Below are positions 17,395 through 26,453 of a stretch of 64,000 bases of DNA, piece after piece. Positions within the stretch are counted from its first letter, which is position 1; every line of letters starts with the position of its first letter. The stretch spans positions 30,236-94,235 of the forward strand of contig NZ_NXEJ01000002.1 in assembly GCF_002915175.1 (NCBI RefSeq), written 5' to 3'. The notes beneath the pieces are model-generated. The model did no database searches. It saw nothing but the letters and a program-made list of their open reading frames with translations, and was not told the DNA's origin. The DNA is from Agrobacterium rosae (lineage in GTDB: Bacteria; Pseudomonadota; Alphaproteobacteria; Rhizobiales; Rhizobiaceae). Position numbers and translations under genes: made by a program.

Positions 17395-17600
17395 GGTTGT
17401 GACGGTTTCGAGCGAGTGATCGCAAGAAATAATAGGGAATGCGGTGCGAGCCTTCGGGTTTAATGCCGCAGCTGCCCCCGCAACTGTAAACGGATTGTCC
17501 AACCCTTTGGCGCTTTCACAAGCGTCATGCCACTGCGAAGCAATATCGCGGGAAGGTGGGTGAAGACGCAAATCCGTGAGCCAGGAGACCTGCCGTCATA
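17394..17600 (+). ncRNA. Cobalamin (B12) riboswitch
   Basis: The region has the layout of the cobalamin aptamer: a first segment with GGGAATGCGGTGCGAG and CCGCAGCTGCCCCCGCAACTGTAA, then GCCACTG, GGGAAGGTGGG and the B12 box GAGCCAGGAGACCTGCC at 17578-17594. Adenosylcobalamin binding normally lowers expression downstream. A stem CGGGC/GCCCG (17618-17633) follows, just before an AGGAG. It lies upstream of a BtuFCD-like importer, which agrees with corrinoid control. The boundaries are approximate. Confidence 0.93.
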
Positions 17601-17646
17601 AGTTCATTCCAATTCACGGGCGGGGATGCCCGGAGCAGGAGACGTC

Positions 17647-17733
17647 GTGATTGCATCTTGCGCACCTCAGCGCCTTATTCCATCTGCCATGTCCCGGTTT
17701 CAGATCGTCCTAGTGCTGCGTGTTGCGGACTGA
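17647..17733 (+). CDS. Possible 28-residue leader ORF behind the riboswitch
   Basis: A GTG at 17647 follows AGGAG at 6 nt spacing and opens 28 codons (MIASCAPQRL..., ending VLVLRVAD) before TGA at 17731. It is the first ribosome site after the riboswitch, and the stem CGGGC/GCCCG lies immediately upstream of that site. I do not recognise the peptide. It may be a leader peptide whose translation the riboswitch controls, or the remnant of a longer gene. Nothing else is evident in 17734-17798 apart from a small ACAAGG/CCTTGT hairpin at 17752-17766. Confidence 0.35.
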   Translation: MIASCAPQRLIPSAMSRFQIVLVLRVAD

Positions 17734-17798
17734 AGGTCTAAACATGTTCATACAAGGCTGCCTTGTGCCGCCCATGACGATCGGGGACTATCGAAAAA

Positions 17799-18830
17799 AT
17801 GACATTCCATTTCAAAAAGACAATGTGTGCTGCGGCTTTTGTTGTCGCGACAACGTGCGCATCCATGCTTTCGGCACAAGCCGCTGAAACAACCTATCCT
17901 CTGACGATCAAGAATTGCGGTCGGGACGTAACCTATCCGCATGCGCCGCAGCGCACCGCATCGCTCGGCCAGAGCACTACGGAAATTTTGTATCTGCTGG
18001 GTCTCGCTGACAAGGTTGTTGGTACCGCCGTATGGATTGGCCCTGTCATGAAGGGATATGAAGACGCCAATGCCAAGGTCAAGCGCCTTGCCGATAACGA
18101 CCCCAGTTTCGAAAGTGTTCTGGCCACTAGGCCTGATCTCGTTACGGCGCAGTTTCAGTGGCATGTCGGCCCCGAAGGCATCGTTGCCAAGCCGGAGCAG
18201 TTCGAAGAGCTGAACATTCCCGTTTACACCTCGCCCGCCGATTGCACCGGCAAGGACAATTCGGGCGGTGGTGATGGCGTGCGTCATTCCGTCTTCACCA
18301 TGGATCTGATCTATCAGGAGATCACTGAACTCGCGCAAATCTTCAACGTTCAGGACAGGGGCGAAAAGCTGGTTGCCGATCTCAAAGCCCGTGAAGACGT
18401 GGCGCGCAAGAAGATCGCGTCTGCGGATGGAAAGCTGTCCGCCGTCTTTTGGTTCTCCAGCGCAGAGCTGGACATCGATCCCTATGTTGCCGGCACCAAT
18501 GGTGCACCCGGCTACATCATGTCTGCGCTCGGCATCAAGAACGTGATCGACAGCGAAGAGGAATGGCCAACGGTCGGTTGGGAAACCATCGCCAAGTCCG
18601 AACCGACTTTGATTGTGGCCGGTAAGATGGATCGTCGGCGCTTTCCGGCAGATGACGTCGTCGTCAAGGAGAAGTTCCTCAAGGAAGACCCCGTTACGAG
18701 CCTCATGCCTGCGGTTAAACTGGGCCACGTCGTCGCCATGGATGCGCAGGCGATGAACCCGACAATCCGCACCATCGAAGGCATTGAAGTTCTGGCCGAC
18801 GCCGTCGTCCAGCTTGGACTATCCAAGTAA
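17799..18830 (+). CDS. ABC transporter substrate-binding protein, BtuF-like
   Basis: This 343-residue periplasmic protein has a Sec signal peptide (about residues 1-29, MLSAQAAE cleavage region) and the two-lobed helical-backbone fold of iron-siderophore and B12 binding proteins (PHAPQRTASLGQSTTEILYLLGL at the start; IEVLADAV at the end). The cobalamin riboswitch upstream and the FecCD permease and ATPase genes downstream argue for corrinoid uptake. A siderophore or metal chelate is the alternative. The ribosome site is weak, which fits control from the leader. Confidence 0.8.
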   Translation: MTFHFKKTMCAAAFVVATTCASMLSAQAAETTYPLTIKNCGRDVTYPHAPQRTASLGQSTTEILYLLGLADKVVGTAVWIGPVMKGYEDANAKVKRLADNDPSFESVLATRPDLVTAQFQWHVGPEGIVAKPEQFEELNIPVYTSPADCTGKDNSGGGDGVRHSVFTMDLIYQEITELAQIFNVQDRGEKLVADLKAREDVARKKIASADGKLSAVFWFSSAELDIDPYVAGTNGAPGYIMSALGIKNVIDSEEEWPTVGWETIAKSEPTLIVAGKMDRRRFPADDVVVKEKFLKEDPVTSLMPAVKLGHVVAMDAQAMNPTIRTIEGIEVLADAVVQLGLSK

Positions 18831-18833
18831 GTC

Positions 18834-19853
18834 ATGGGTGCATGTTTCACCCTTGCCCGTGTCGCCTTGCTGGCGGTCGGGTGCCTCGCGCTTGCGCTCT
18901 GGCTCGGTGCTGCCATTGGCGAGACATCCATCCCCATGGATGTCGTCGCCAAGACGGTTGCGAACCGTGTGTTCCATGCGGGTTATCCGCTGGATGCCAT
19001 CGATGAAGGCATCATCTGGAACTACCGCCTCAGCCGGGCGGTGGTCGCCGCCTGCTGTGGTGCGGCATTGGCAATGTCCGGCGTCGTCCTTCAGGCACTT
19101 CTGCGCAATCCATTGGCTGATCCTTACATTCTCGGCATTTCAGCGGGTGCTTCCACCGGGGCGGTCAGTGTTGCCATTCTGGGGTTCGGTGCCGGCATGC
19201 TGACCATGCCACTGGGTGCCTTTCTGGGTGCGCTTGTGGCATTTGCCTTGGTCAGTCTGCTTGCCCTGCGCGCAGGTCGTGGAAACAGTGCGATCATTCT
19301 GGCCGGCGTCGCGGGCTCACAGCTGTTCAATGCGGTCACGTCTTTCATCGTCACCAAGGCCGCCAATGCCGAGCAGGCGCGCGGCATCATGTTCTGGCTG
19401 CTCGGCAATTTGTCAGGGGTGCGCTGGCCGGACGTATGGCTGGCTCTGCCGGTCACCATCATCGGCTTTGCAGTCTGTCTCTGGCATGCGCGCGCACTGG
19501 ATGCGTTCACGTTCGGCGCGCAATCAGCCGGGTCTCTCGGCGTACCGGTTCGGCGCGTCTACATCGTCCTCACCGGAGTATCCGCGCTGATGACCGGTAT
19601 CATGGTCAGCATCGTCGGCTCGATCGGCTTTATTGGGCTCGTCATTCCGCATGCGGCGCGCATGATCGTCGGCATCCGCCATGGGCGTTTGCTGCCCGTC
19701 GCTGCGCTGACGGGTGCCATGTTCATGATCGCTGCCGACATCTTGTCGCGCACCATTATCGCCGGGCAGGTTCTGCCCATTGGCGTGATTACCGCCTTGT
19801 TCGGCGCACCCGCCTTTGCGCTCATTCTCAGCCAGCGCAGGAGGGCGATATGA
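18834..19853 (+). CDS. ABC transporter permease, FecCD/BtuC family
   Basis: This 339-residue inner-membrane permease has about ten helices. It shows the family landmarks RLSRAVVAACCGAALAMSGVVLQALLRNPLADPYILGISAGAS and, near the end, GSIGFIGLVIPHAARMIVG, where the ATPase docks. The gene begins 3 nt after the binding-protein stop and its own stop overlaps the ATPase start (ATGA), so the genes form one operon. Substrate is inferred to be cobalamin or a related corrinoid. Confidence 0.88.
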   Translation: MGACFTLARVALLAVGCLALALWLGAAIGETSIPMDVVAKTVANRVFHAGYPLDAIDEGIIWNYRLSRAVVAACCGAALAMSGVVLQALLRNPLADPYILGISAGASTGAVSVAILGFGAGMLTMPLGAFLGALVAFALVSLLALRAGRGNSAIILAGVAGSQLFNAVTSFIVTKAANAEQARGIMFWLLGNLSGVRWPDVWLALPVTIIGFAVCLWHARALDAFTFGAQSAGSLGVPVRRVYIVLTGVSALMTGIMVSIVGSIGFIGLVIPHAARMIVGIRHGRLLPVAALTGAMFMIAADILSRTIIAGQVLPIGVITALFGAPAFALILSQRRRAI

Positions 19854-20647
19854 TACTTGTCGCCAAAGATCTGTGCTGGTCTGCCGGTGGGGTCGACATC
19901 GTCAAAAATGTCAGCCTTGAAATCAAGCCGGGCGAGTTTCTCGGTATCGTCGGGCCTAATGGCTCCGGCAAGACAAGCCTTATGTCGCTTCTGTGCGGTC
20001 TCAGGAAAGTGGGATCGGGCGAAGTCAGTCTCGATGGCAAGGCAATGCAGAGCCTGAACAGGCGCGACGTCGCGCGACATATTGCATTCGTGGAACAACA
20101 GGCGGAAACGCAGGAGCGGATCAACGCGCGTCAGGCTGTGGAGCTTGGTCGCACGCCGCATATTGGCGCTCTATCGCCATGGTCGGCGCAGGATGATGCC
20201 ATCGTGGACCAGGCGCTGCGGGATGTTGACGCCGACCATCTCGCCAAGCGCATGTGGCATACGCTGTCGGGCGGGGAGCGGCAGCGCCTGCATATCGCCC
20301 GGGCGCTGGCGCAAAAGCCCGACATCCTGCTTCTGGACGAGCCGACGAACCATCTCGATATCGGCCATCAGATCGCGCTTCTGCACCTTGTGCGCAAACA
20401 GCGACTGACTGTTGCCGCCGCCCTTCACGATCTCAACCACGCGGCCATGTTCTGCGACCGTGTCGCCGTCATGAAAGGCGGCAACCTCGTTGCCCTCGGC
20501 AAGCCATCCACCGTGTTTACCGTCGATCTGATCGGCGATGTCTTCGGTGTGGCGGTGGATGTCGAGCGCGAAGATGGCGACATCTGCCATATCCGCTATC
20601 GACCGCCCCGCGATGAGACCCTATCAACAGACAGGACGACAAAATGA
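19850..20647 (+). CDS. ABC transporter ATP-binding protein, BtuD/FecE-like
   Basis: This 265-residue ATPase powers the BtuC-like permease. Walker A is GPNGSGKTS near residue 34, the signature is TLSGGERQRLHIARAL and Walker B is ILLLDEPTNHLD. The start at 19850 overlaps the permease stop and follows AGGAGGGCG. An open frame extends far upstream but only within the permease gene. Its own stop overlaps the pseudoazurin ATG at 20644, so the redox protein is translationally coupled to the importer. Confidence 0.88.
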   Translation: MILVAKDLCWSAGGVDIVKNVSLEIKPGEFLGIVGPNGSGKTSLMSLLCGLRKVGSGEVSLDGKAMQSLNRRDVARHIAFVEQQAETQERINARQAVELGRTPHIGALSPWSAQDDAIVDQALRDVDADHLAKRMWHTLSGGERQRLHIARALAQKPDILLLDEPTNHLDIGHQIALLHLVRKQRLTVAAALHDLNHAAMFCDRVAVMKGGNLVALGKPSTVFTVDLIGDVFGVAVDVEREDGDICHIRYRPPRDETLSTDRTTK

Positions 20648-21090
20648 GCTTTGTTCGCATGCTTTCCGCCACCGTGTTTTTCACCTGCCTCGCCATCTCT
20701 CCGGTGCTTGCAGAAACATTCGAGGTGAAGATGCTCAATCAGGGCGAAAAAGGCTCGATGGTGTTCGAGCCGGATTTTCTGGCATTGAAGCCGGGTGACA
20801 CGGTCAAATTCATCGCTACCCAGAAGAGCCACAATGCCGCGACCATCGATGGCATGGTGCCGGAGGGCGCGACCGGCTTCAAAGGCAAGATCAACGAGGA
20901 GATCGAGGTCTCGTTTGATCATCCCGGTTTTTACGGCATCAAATGCTCGCCGCATTACGGTATGGGCATGGTGATGCTGATTAAGGTCGGCGAAGCGATG
21001 CTCCCGGAAAGCTACAAATCGGTCAATCATCCCGCCCGTGCAAAACCGCGTTTCGATGCGCTGTTTGCCGCTGCCGAAGGCAAGCCCTGA
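20644..21090 (+). CDS. Pseudoazurin (type 1 copper protein)
   Basis: This 148-residue periplasmic blue-copper electron carrier has a Sec signal at residues 1-23 (ISPVLAETFEV). The copper ligands are all visible: His in QKSHNAA, then Cys, His and Met in GIKCSPHYGMGM. Pseudoazurins usually donate electrons to copper nitrite reductase or nitrous oxide reductase, neither of which is in this window. Its ATG overlaps the stop of the B12-type ATPase gene, an unusual context for this family. No terminator was recognised directly after the gene. Confidence 0.92.
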   Translation: MSFVRMLSATVFFTCLAISPVLAETFEVKMLNQGEKGSMVFEPDFLALKPGDTVKFIATQKSHNAATIDGMVPEGATGFKGKINEEIEVSFDHPGFYGIKCSPHYGMGMVMLIKVGEAMLPESYKSVNHPARAKPRFDALFAAAEGKP

Positions 21091-21272
21091 TCCTTGGATT
21101 TGGCCGTAATGAGTTGGCGCATCCGTTTTCGGTTGCGCCTCTCTTGAATTGAGCAGACGGCCTCCCACATCTGGATCAACCCGCTGGTCCGGGCCCCTCT
21201 GGTGAAAGTCTCGGCGCTTTCACGATGTCGGACCTTTTCCGATGTCTTCGCCGAGTGTGCAGAGGTTAGCGC

Positions 21273-21584
21273 ATGATTTCCGATATTGCCGCGTGGTTCA
21301 TCACGCTTTTCGTTCTCAATCCAATCCAGGCTGATGTGCAGGAGCGTATGCAAGGCGTCAACGCGTCGGCGCAGTCCATTCAGCAATCCCAGCAATGTAT
21401 TGCGGCGCAGGGCCCAAAGCTGCTCCAGCGTGCCGGTGAAGACCCATCTTGGGCGATCGCCACTGCGGCAGGGTATACGCTCGGCTGGACTTCACCCATG
21501 CAATTGCTGGATACGAGCGATCCGAATTGCGCCGAACTCACCCGCCTGTTGCAGGCCGGTGAGGGCGAAGAGGCCAATAGCTAA
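21273..21584 (+). CDS. Hypothetical protein
   Basis: This 103-residue protein has one hydrophobic N-terminal stretch (IAAWFITLFVLNPIQADV), which may be an uncleaved anchor or a poor signal. A Gln-rich amphipathic middle (QSIQQSQQCIAAQGPKLLQRA) and two further cysteines follow. The ATG has AGAGG at 7 nt. It stands alone, 30 nt from the convergent lpsL gene. I recognise no family. Confidence 0.65.
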   Translation: MISDIAAWFITLFVLNPIQADVQERMQGVNASAQSIQQSQQCIAAQGPKLLQRAGEDPSWAIATAAGYTLGWTSPMQLLDTSDPNCAELTRLLQAGEGEEANS

Positions 21585-21614
21585 ATTCTATCGGACATCC
21601 GGCAGCCTGAGAGA

Positions 21615-22631
21615 TCAGGCCTTGCCGGATTGCCAGTTGCGATACCATTCCACAAAGGCGGCAACGCCCGTTTCGATAGTGATATCAGGCGCGTAGCCGG
21701 TCAGTGCTCGCAGCAAATCCGGCGAGGCGAAAGTGCGCGGCACATCGCCCTGCTGCATCGGCAGCATATTGCGGATGGCCTTCTGGCCAAGAACGTCTTC
21801 CACCGTTTCCACAAAGCGCATCAGTTCCACCGGCTGGCCGCCGCCAATATTGACGACGCGGAACGGCGCGTGACTCGACAACGTGTCGGTCACGCCCTCT
21901 TCGGTCACGCGGTTGTCTTCCGATGGCGCGATGTGGCTCAGCCGCACGATGCCTTCGACCAGATCATCGATATAGGTGAAGTCACGGCTCATCTTGCCTT
22001 CGCCGTAGATGTCGATGGGCTGGCCCTTGAGGATTGCATCCACGAATTTGAACAGCGCCATATCAGGGCGTCCCCACGGGCCATAGACCGTGAAGAAACG
22101 GAAGGCCGTCGTCGGCACCTTGTGCAGATGCGCGTAGCTATGCGCCATCAGCTCCATGGACTTCTTGGTGGCGGCATAGATCGTCATCGGCTCGTCGGCC
22201 TTGTCGCTTTCTGCGAAAGGCACTTTTTCGTTGGAGCCGTAGATGGAAGAGGTAGAGGCCAGCAGCAGGTGCTTGGGTTGCAACGTCTTTGCCAGTTCCA
22301 GGATGTTCCACGAGCCGATCAGGTTCGAGTTCACGTAGTCCTTCGGGCAGTCGATGCTGTAGCGCACACCTGCCTGTGCAGCGAGATGGATGATCACCTC
22401 GGGCTCAGCAAGGTTTGCGGCGCGGTTCAGCGCATCGGCATCTTCCAGCATTCCGATCTGGGCTTTGAAACCGTTGGATCGGGCTAGAATGGCATGGCGT
22501 TTTTCCTTGAGCGCGATATCGTAATATTGCGTCATTCCGTCAAAACCGACGACGAAATGGCCATCATCCAGCAGTCTTTTTGCCAGATGAAAGCCGATGA
22601 AACCTGCTGTGCCGGTGATCAGATATCGCAT
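21615..22631 (-). CDS. lpsL: UDP-glucuronate 4-epimerase
   Basis: This 338-residue short-chain dehydrogenase-type epimerase makes UDP-galacturonate for LPS and other surface polysaccharides. The NAD motif [15 protein letters not shown] is at the N-terminus and the catalytic pair appears as SSIYG and YAATKKSME. The ATG at 22631 gives [10 protein letters not shown]; the frame upstream is open but lacks a start that fits the fold. It lies 13 nt after rkpK, whose product supplies its UDP-glucuronate. This rkpK-lpsL order is known in Sinorhizobium. Confidence 0.9.
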   Translation of the reverse strand: MRYLITGTAGFIGFHLAKRLLDDGHFVVGFDGMTQYYDIALKEKRHAILARSNGFKAQIGMLEDADALNRAANLAEPEVIIHLAAQAGVRYSIDCPKDYVNSNLIGSWNILELAKTLQPKHLLLASTSSIYGSNEKVPFAESDKADEPMTIYAATKKSMELMAHSYAHLHKVPTTAFRFFTVYGPWGRPDMALFKFVDAILKGQPIDIYGEGKMSRDFTYIDDLVEGIVRLSHIAPSEDNRVTEEGVTDTLSSHAPFRVVNIGGGQPVELMRFVETVEDVLGQKAIRNMLPMQQGDVPRTFASPDLLRALTGYAPDITIETGVAAFVEWYRNWQSGKA

Positions 22632-22644
22632 GTTTTCGCCTAGC

Positions 22645-23952
22645 TTATAATGAGCGGCCGATGCCGGCATAGGTGAAGCCGTGAGCCGTGACTTCGTCCG
22701 GACGATAGATATTGCGCAGATCCACCAGCACGGGTGACGCCATGATCGACTTCAGCCGGTCGAGATCAAGCGCGCGGAACTGGTTCCACTCGGTCACGAT
22801 CACCACCGCGTCGGCATCCTGTGCGGCCTCGTATGGGCCGGTCGCATATTCGATGCCCTCCATCAACGGGCGCGCATTGACCATGCCTTCTGGATCATAA
22901 CCCGTTACCTTTGCGCCTGCGTCCTGCAAGGTCTGGACGACGGCAATCGCCGGGCTGTCGCGCATGTCGTCCGTGTTTGGCTTGAAGGTCAGGCCCAGCA
23001 CGGCAATCTTCTTGCCTCTGATATCACCACCCACGGCGGCAATGACCTTGCGGCCCATGGCGCGTTTGCGCGTATCGTTGACCGCAATCGTCGTCTCGAT
23101 CAGGCGGACCGGGCTGTCGAAATCCTGTGCCGTCTTGGCCAATGCCAGCGTATCTTTCGGAAAGCACGAGCCGCCATAGCCGGGACCGGCATGCAGGAAC
23201 TTGGCCCCGATGCGGCCATCAAGGCCGATGCCGCGCGACACGTCCTGAACGTCCGCACCGACCTTTTCGCAAAGGTCTGCCATCTCGTTGATGAAAGTGA
23301 TCTTCATGGCCAGGAAAGCGTTGGCGGCGTATTTGATCAGTTCGGATGTACGGCGTGTGGTGAACAGCAACGGTGACTGATTGAGATAAAGCGGGCGGTA
23401 GACTTCCGTCATGACAGGTCGGGCGCGCTCGTCGGACAGACCGACGACGATGCGGTCAGGACGCTTGAAGTCGTCGATGGCAGCCCCTTCACGCAGGAAT
23501 TCCGGGTTGGAAACAACGGCGATATCTGCGCTTGGATTCTCCTCGCGGATGATGCGCTCAACCTCATCACCAGTCCCGACAGGCACGGTTGATTTGGTGA
23601 CGATGACGGTAAAGCCGGTAACGGCTGCGGCAATCTCACGGGCCGCGGCATAGACGTAAGCAAGATCCGCATGGCCATCGCCACGGCGCGATGGTGTGCC
23701 AACCGCGATGAAGACGGCATCGGCATCTGCGACGGCGCTTTTCAGGTCGGTGGTGAAGCACAGGCGGCCAGCCTTGGCATTGCTGGCGACGATCGCATCC
23801 AGGCCCGGCTCGAAAATCGGGATTTGGCCGTTTTTCAGGGCTTCGATCTTCTCAGGCATCTTGTCGACGCAAATAACGTCATGACCGAAATCGGCAAAAC
23901 AGGCACCTGAAACAAGCCCCACATAACCAGAGCCAATCATTACAATACGCAT
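22645..23952 (-). CDS. rkpK: UDP-glucose 6-dehydrogenase
   Basis: This 435-residue enzyme oxidises UDP-glucose to UDP-glucuronate with two NAD+. The Rossmann motif [17 protein letters not shown] starts at residue 6, the catalytic Cys lies in [12 protein letters not shown] near residue 260, and the C-terminal domain starts at [16 protein letters not shown]. The ATG at 23952 follows AAAGGT at good spacing. Its product is the substrate of the epimerase encoded just downstream, so both genes serve surface polysaccharide synthesis. Confidence 0.93.
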   Translation of the reverse strand: MRIVMIGSGYVGLVSGACFADFGHDVICVDKMPEKIEALKNGQIPIFEPGLDAIVASNAKAGRLCFTTDLKSAVADADAVFIAVGTPSRRGDGHADLAYVYAAAREIAAAVTGFTVIVTKSTVPVGTGDEVERIIREENPSADIAVVSNPEFLREGAAIDDFKRPDRIVVGLSDERARPVMTEVYRPLYLNQSPLLFTTRRTSELIKYAANAFLAMKITFINEMADLCEKVGADVQDVSRGIGLDGRIGAKFLHAGPGYGGSCFPKDTLALAKTAQDFDSPVRLIETTIAVNDTRKRAMGRKVIAAVGGDIRGKKIAVLGLTFKPNTDDMRDSPAIAVVQTLQDAGAKVTGYDPEGMVNARPLMEGIEYATGPYEAAQDADAVVIVTEWNQFRALDLDRLKSIMASPVLVDLRNIYRPDEVTAHGFTYAGIGRSL

Positions 23953-24187
23953 CAAAAGACCTTTCGGGATCAAAGCTGGCGACAAACTCACCGGCCGCAC
24001 GTGCGCCAAACAGCATTTTGGCTAGGTGTTTATCCGCCTTCGCTGCCGGGGCCAAGCGTAGAGCCTGTTTTCAACGGAAGATTTCACGAAATTGTTGTAA
24101 ATGAAGCTGATACCAAGGCACCGCAGGGCTTGTGAAGCGTTCATCCAACATATCTTCTGCTGCTTATTCCAGGGAACATCGTCATCC

Positions 24188-25402
24188 ATGATCCAGCAAT
24201 CCAGCCTTTCGGAAATTTCACTCTGGCTTTCGCAGCAAGGCTATGAAGGGGTCGCTGAAGAAACGCTGCTTTCCGGTTTTTGCGAGCGTTGCAATTCGGC
24301 AGGCATCAGCATTTCCTCGGCGCTGATCCTGATGGATACGCTGCACCCGGATTTCGAGGGTCACGCCTTCCGCTGGGACAGCCACGACGTTTTCGAATCG
24401 TCCAGTGTCTATGATTTTACCGATGATGGAACGGCGCGCGAGGCTTGGGAAAGCTCGGTGTTTTTCCATCTCATCAAAGAGAATGCCGATGAGGCGCGGC
24501 ATCGGTTTTATCTCGGTGAAGACACGAAATTTCCAAAGCTCTCCGAACTGAAGCAAGCTGGACATACGGATTATCTGGCGGCGATCCATCGTTTTACGGA
24601 TCGCGGGAGCATCGGTGAAATGAATGCCTTCTATTCGCACTGGCTGACGCGGCACCCGGAAGGCTTTCATGATGATGAGCTTGCCGCCCTGCGCCTGCTT
24701 TTGCCGACGCTTGCGCTGGCCTTCAAGGCCGCATCCTGCATGCGCATCATCGGCACGATCAGCGATGTCTATTTGGGCCGCGATGCGGGCCGCAAGGTCA
24801 TGAGTGGCACGATAACCCGTGGCGAAGTCGAACGGATCGATGCTGTCCTGTGGTTTTCCGATCTGCGGGATTTTACCGGCATTTCCGACCGGGCACAGCC
24901 GGACCAGATCATTCCGTTTCTCAACGACTATGCCGGTCTGGTTATCGATGCGATCCACGCCCATGGCGGCAGCGTGCTGAAGCTGATCGGTGACGGGGTG
25001 CTGGCCATCTTTCGCGATGCCGATCAGAGTTCGGGATGCGCTGCGGCACTTGCGTCGGAAATTACGATGCGCACCAACCTGACCGTGCTGAACAACCGGC
25101 GACAGCAGGAGGGTCTGCCGACAACGGATGTCTATCTCGGCTTGCATGTGGGGGAGGTGTTCTACGGCAATATCGGCAGCCGCAACCGGCTTGATTTTAC
25201 CGTGGTCGGACCTGCGGTCAACATGGTCAGCCGCATCGGCAGCCTGTGCAGCTCGGTTGATCGGGACACGGTGATGTCCCGCGAGTTCATGGCCATGTGT
25301 CCGGAAAACATGCGCGGCTTCATGGTGTCGATAGGGCGTTATGCTCTGCGTGGCTTTGCCAGGGCGCATGAGCTCTACACCATCGACCCGGAAATGTGCT
25401 GA
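24188..25402 (+). CDS. Class III adenylate/guanylate cyclase
   Basis: This 404-residue protein has an N-terminal region of about 220 residues that I do not recognise and a C-terminal cyclase domain (about 235-395). Metal-binding aspartates lie in LWFSDLRDFTGISD and LIGDGVLAIF, the substrate Lys in VLKLIGDG, and the transition-state Asn/Arg in GPAVNMVSRIG, so it should be active. LDFTVVG has Asp at the adenine-selecting position, favouring cAMP. No membrane segment is seen. The start at 24188 is preferred because the upstream extension is Cys-rich and lacks a ribosome site, but the site here is also weak. Confidence 0.85.
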   Translation: MIQQSSLSEISLWLSQQGYEGVAEETLLSGFCERCNSAGISISSALILMDTLHPDFEGHAFRWDSHDVFESSSVYDFTDDGTAREAWESSVFFHLIKENADEARHRFYLGEDTKFPKLSELKQAGHTDYLAAIHRFTDRGSIGEMNAFYSHWLTRHPEGFHDDELAALRLLLPTLALAFKAASCMRIIGTISDVYLGRDAGRKVMSGTITRGEVERIDAVLWFSDLRDFTGISDRAQPDQIIPFLNDYAGLVIDAIHAHGGSVLKLIGDGVLAIFRDADQSSGCAAALASEITMRTNLTVLNNRRQQEGLPTTDVYLGLHVGEVFYGNIGSRNRLDFTVVGPAVNMVSRIGSLCSSVDRDTVMSREFMAMCPENMRGFMVSIGRYALRGFARAHELYTIDPEMC

Positions 25403-25564
25403 AGGTCGACAACGAAACGAAATCGAACGGTTTTTCCGTTTTCATACCTTGTGCCACTTTGATGTAAGGCGTAGCCAGAGGTGGGGGCTATCGTCACATC
25501 ACCGTCTTGCACGCATCTTTTCGATGTCGGACGGTTGCCTGTTCTCCGTTCAGGATCGGTTGCC

Positions 25565-26452
25565 ATGCAAAAAGGTTTTCTACTGGGGTTGCTCGCCTAT
25601 GCCAGCTTTTCCTGTGGAGACGCCACCATCAAGTCGCTGGGCTCTCAGGTCAGCGTCTTCGAGATCGGCTTTTTCAGCATCCTCTCATCGGCATCTCTCA
25701 TTTTCTTTCTAAAGCCGAAGGAAGAACGCTGGCGCCACTTCTGGCGCATGAGCAGGCCGTGGGCCGTGCATGGGCGTGCGATTTCAGGCCTGTTTGCGGG
25801 CATTCTTGGCATCTATGCGTTTACCAGCGTGCCATTGGCCGAGGCCTATGCGCTGATTTTCCTGTCGCCGCTTTTCGTCACCATTTTGTCGGCGCTGGTG
25901 CTGAAAGAAGATATCGGGCTTTGGCGCTGGTCTGCGGTCATGGCAGGCATCGTCGGGGTGTTGCTGGTGGTGCGACCCGGCTTCAAAACGCTAGAACTTG
26001 GGCATTTCGCAGCCCTCTGCGTGGCATTTCTCGCAGGGCTCACCATCGTTCTTCTTCGGTCGCTTGCGGGGCGGGAAAAGCGCACGTCGATCATGGGCGT
26101 GCTGATCACCTACGGCCTGACATTCAATGGTATCCTGATGATACCTGATTTTCAGGTTCCGACGCTCAACCAGATCGGTGCCTTTATCGTCATCGGCATG
26201 TGTACGGCTGTGGGGCAGATAACCCTACTGACGGCGACGAAAATTGCGCCTGCCAGCCAGATCGCGCCATCTCACTACTCCCAAATCCTATGGGCCGTCG
26301 CCATCGGTGCATCCTTCTTTGGCGAATATCCGGACAGGCTTGCAATTTGTGGTCTGGTGGTTATCGCCTCTGCCGGATTGCTGACGATGATGCGCGAAAA
26401 AATCCGTCTTGGCTTCGTGCGCTGGAACCCGTTTTTCCGCAACAGGTTGTGA
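25565..26452 (+). CDS. EamA/DMT-family transporter
   Basis: This 295-residue inner-membrane protein has about ten helices arranged as two EamA repeats (LLAYASFSCGDATIK opens the first; ALCVAFLAGLTIVLLRSL opens the second). Family members export amino acids or other small metabolites; the substrate cannot be read here. The start at 25565 (MQKGFLLG) is chosen because the upstream extension is not hydrophobic. Its stop is one base from the end of a convergent LysR gene. Confidence 0.82.
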   Translation: MQKGFLLGLLAYASFSCGDATIKSLGSQVSVFEIGFFSILSSASLIFFLKPKEERWRHFWRMSRPWAVHGRAISGLFAGILGIYAFTSVPLAEAYALIFLSPLFVTILSALVLKEDIGLWRWSAVMAGIVGVLLVVRPGFKTLELGHFAALCVAFLAGLTIVLLRSLAGREKRTSIMGVLITYGLTFNGILMIPDFQVPTLNQIGAFIVIGMCTAVGQITLLTATKIAPASQIAPSHYSQILWAVAIGASFFGEYPDRLAICGLVVIASAGLLTMMREKIRLGFVRWNPFFRNRL

Positions 26453-26453
26453 G

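Noticed and set aside
24173-24177. GGAAC before the cyclase gene as a possible EcfG promoter
   Set aside because: No CGTT-like -10 occurs 16-17 nt downstream; that position falls inside the coding start.
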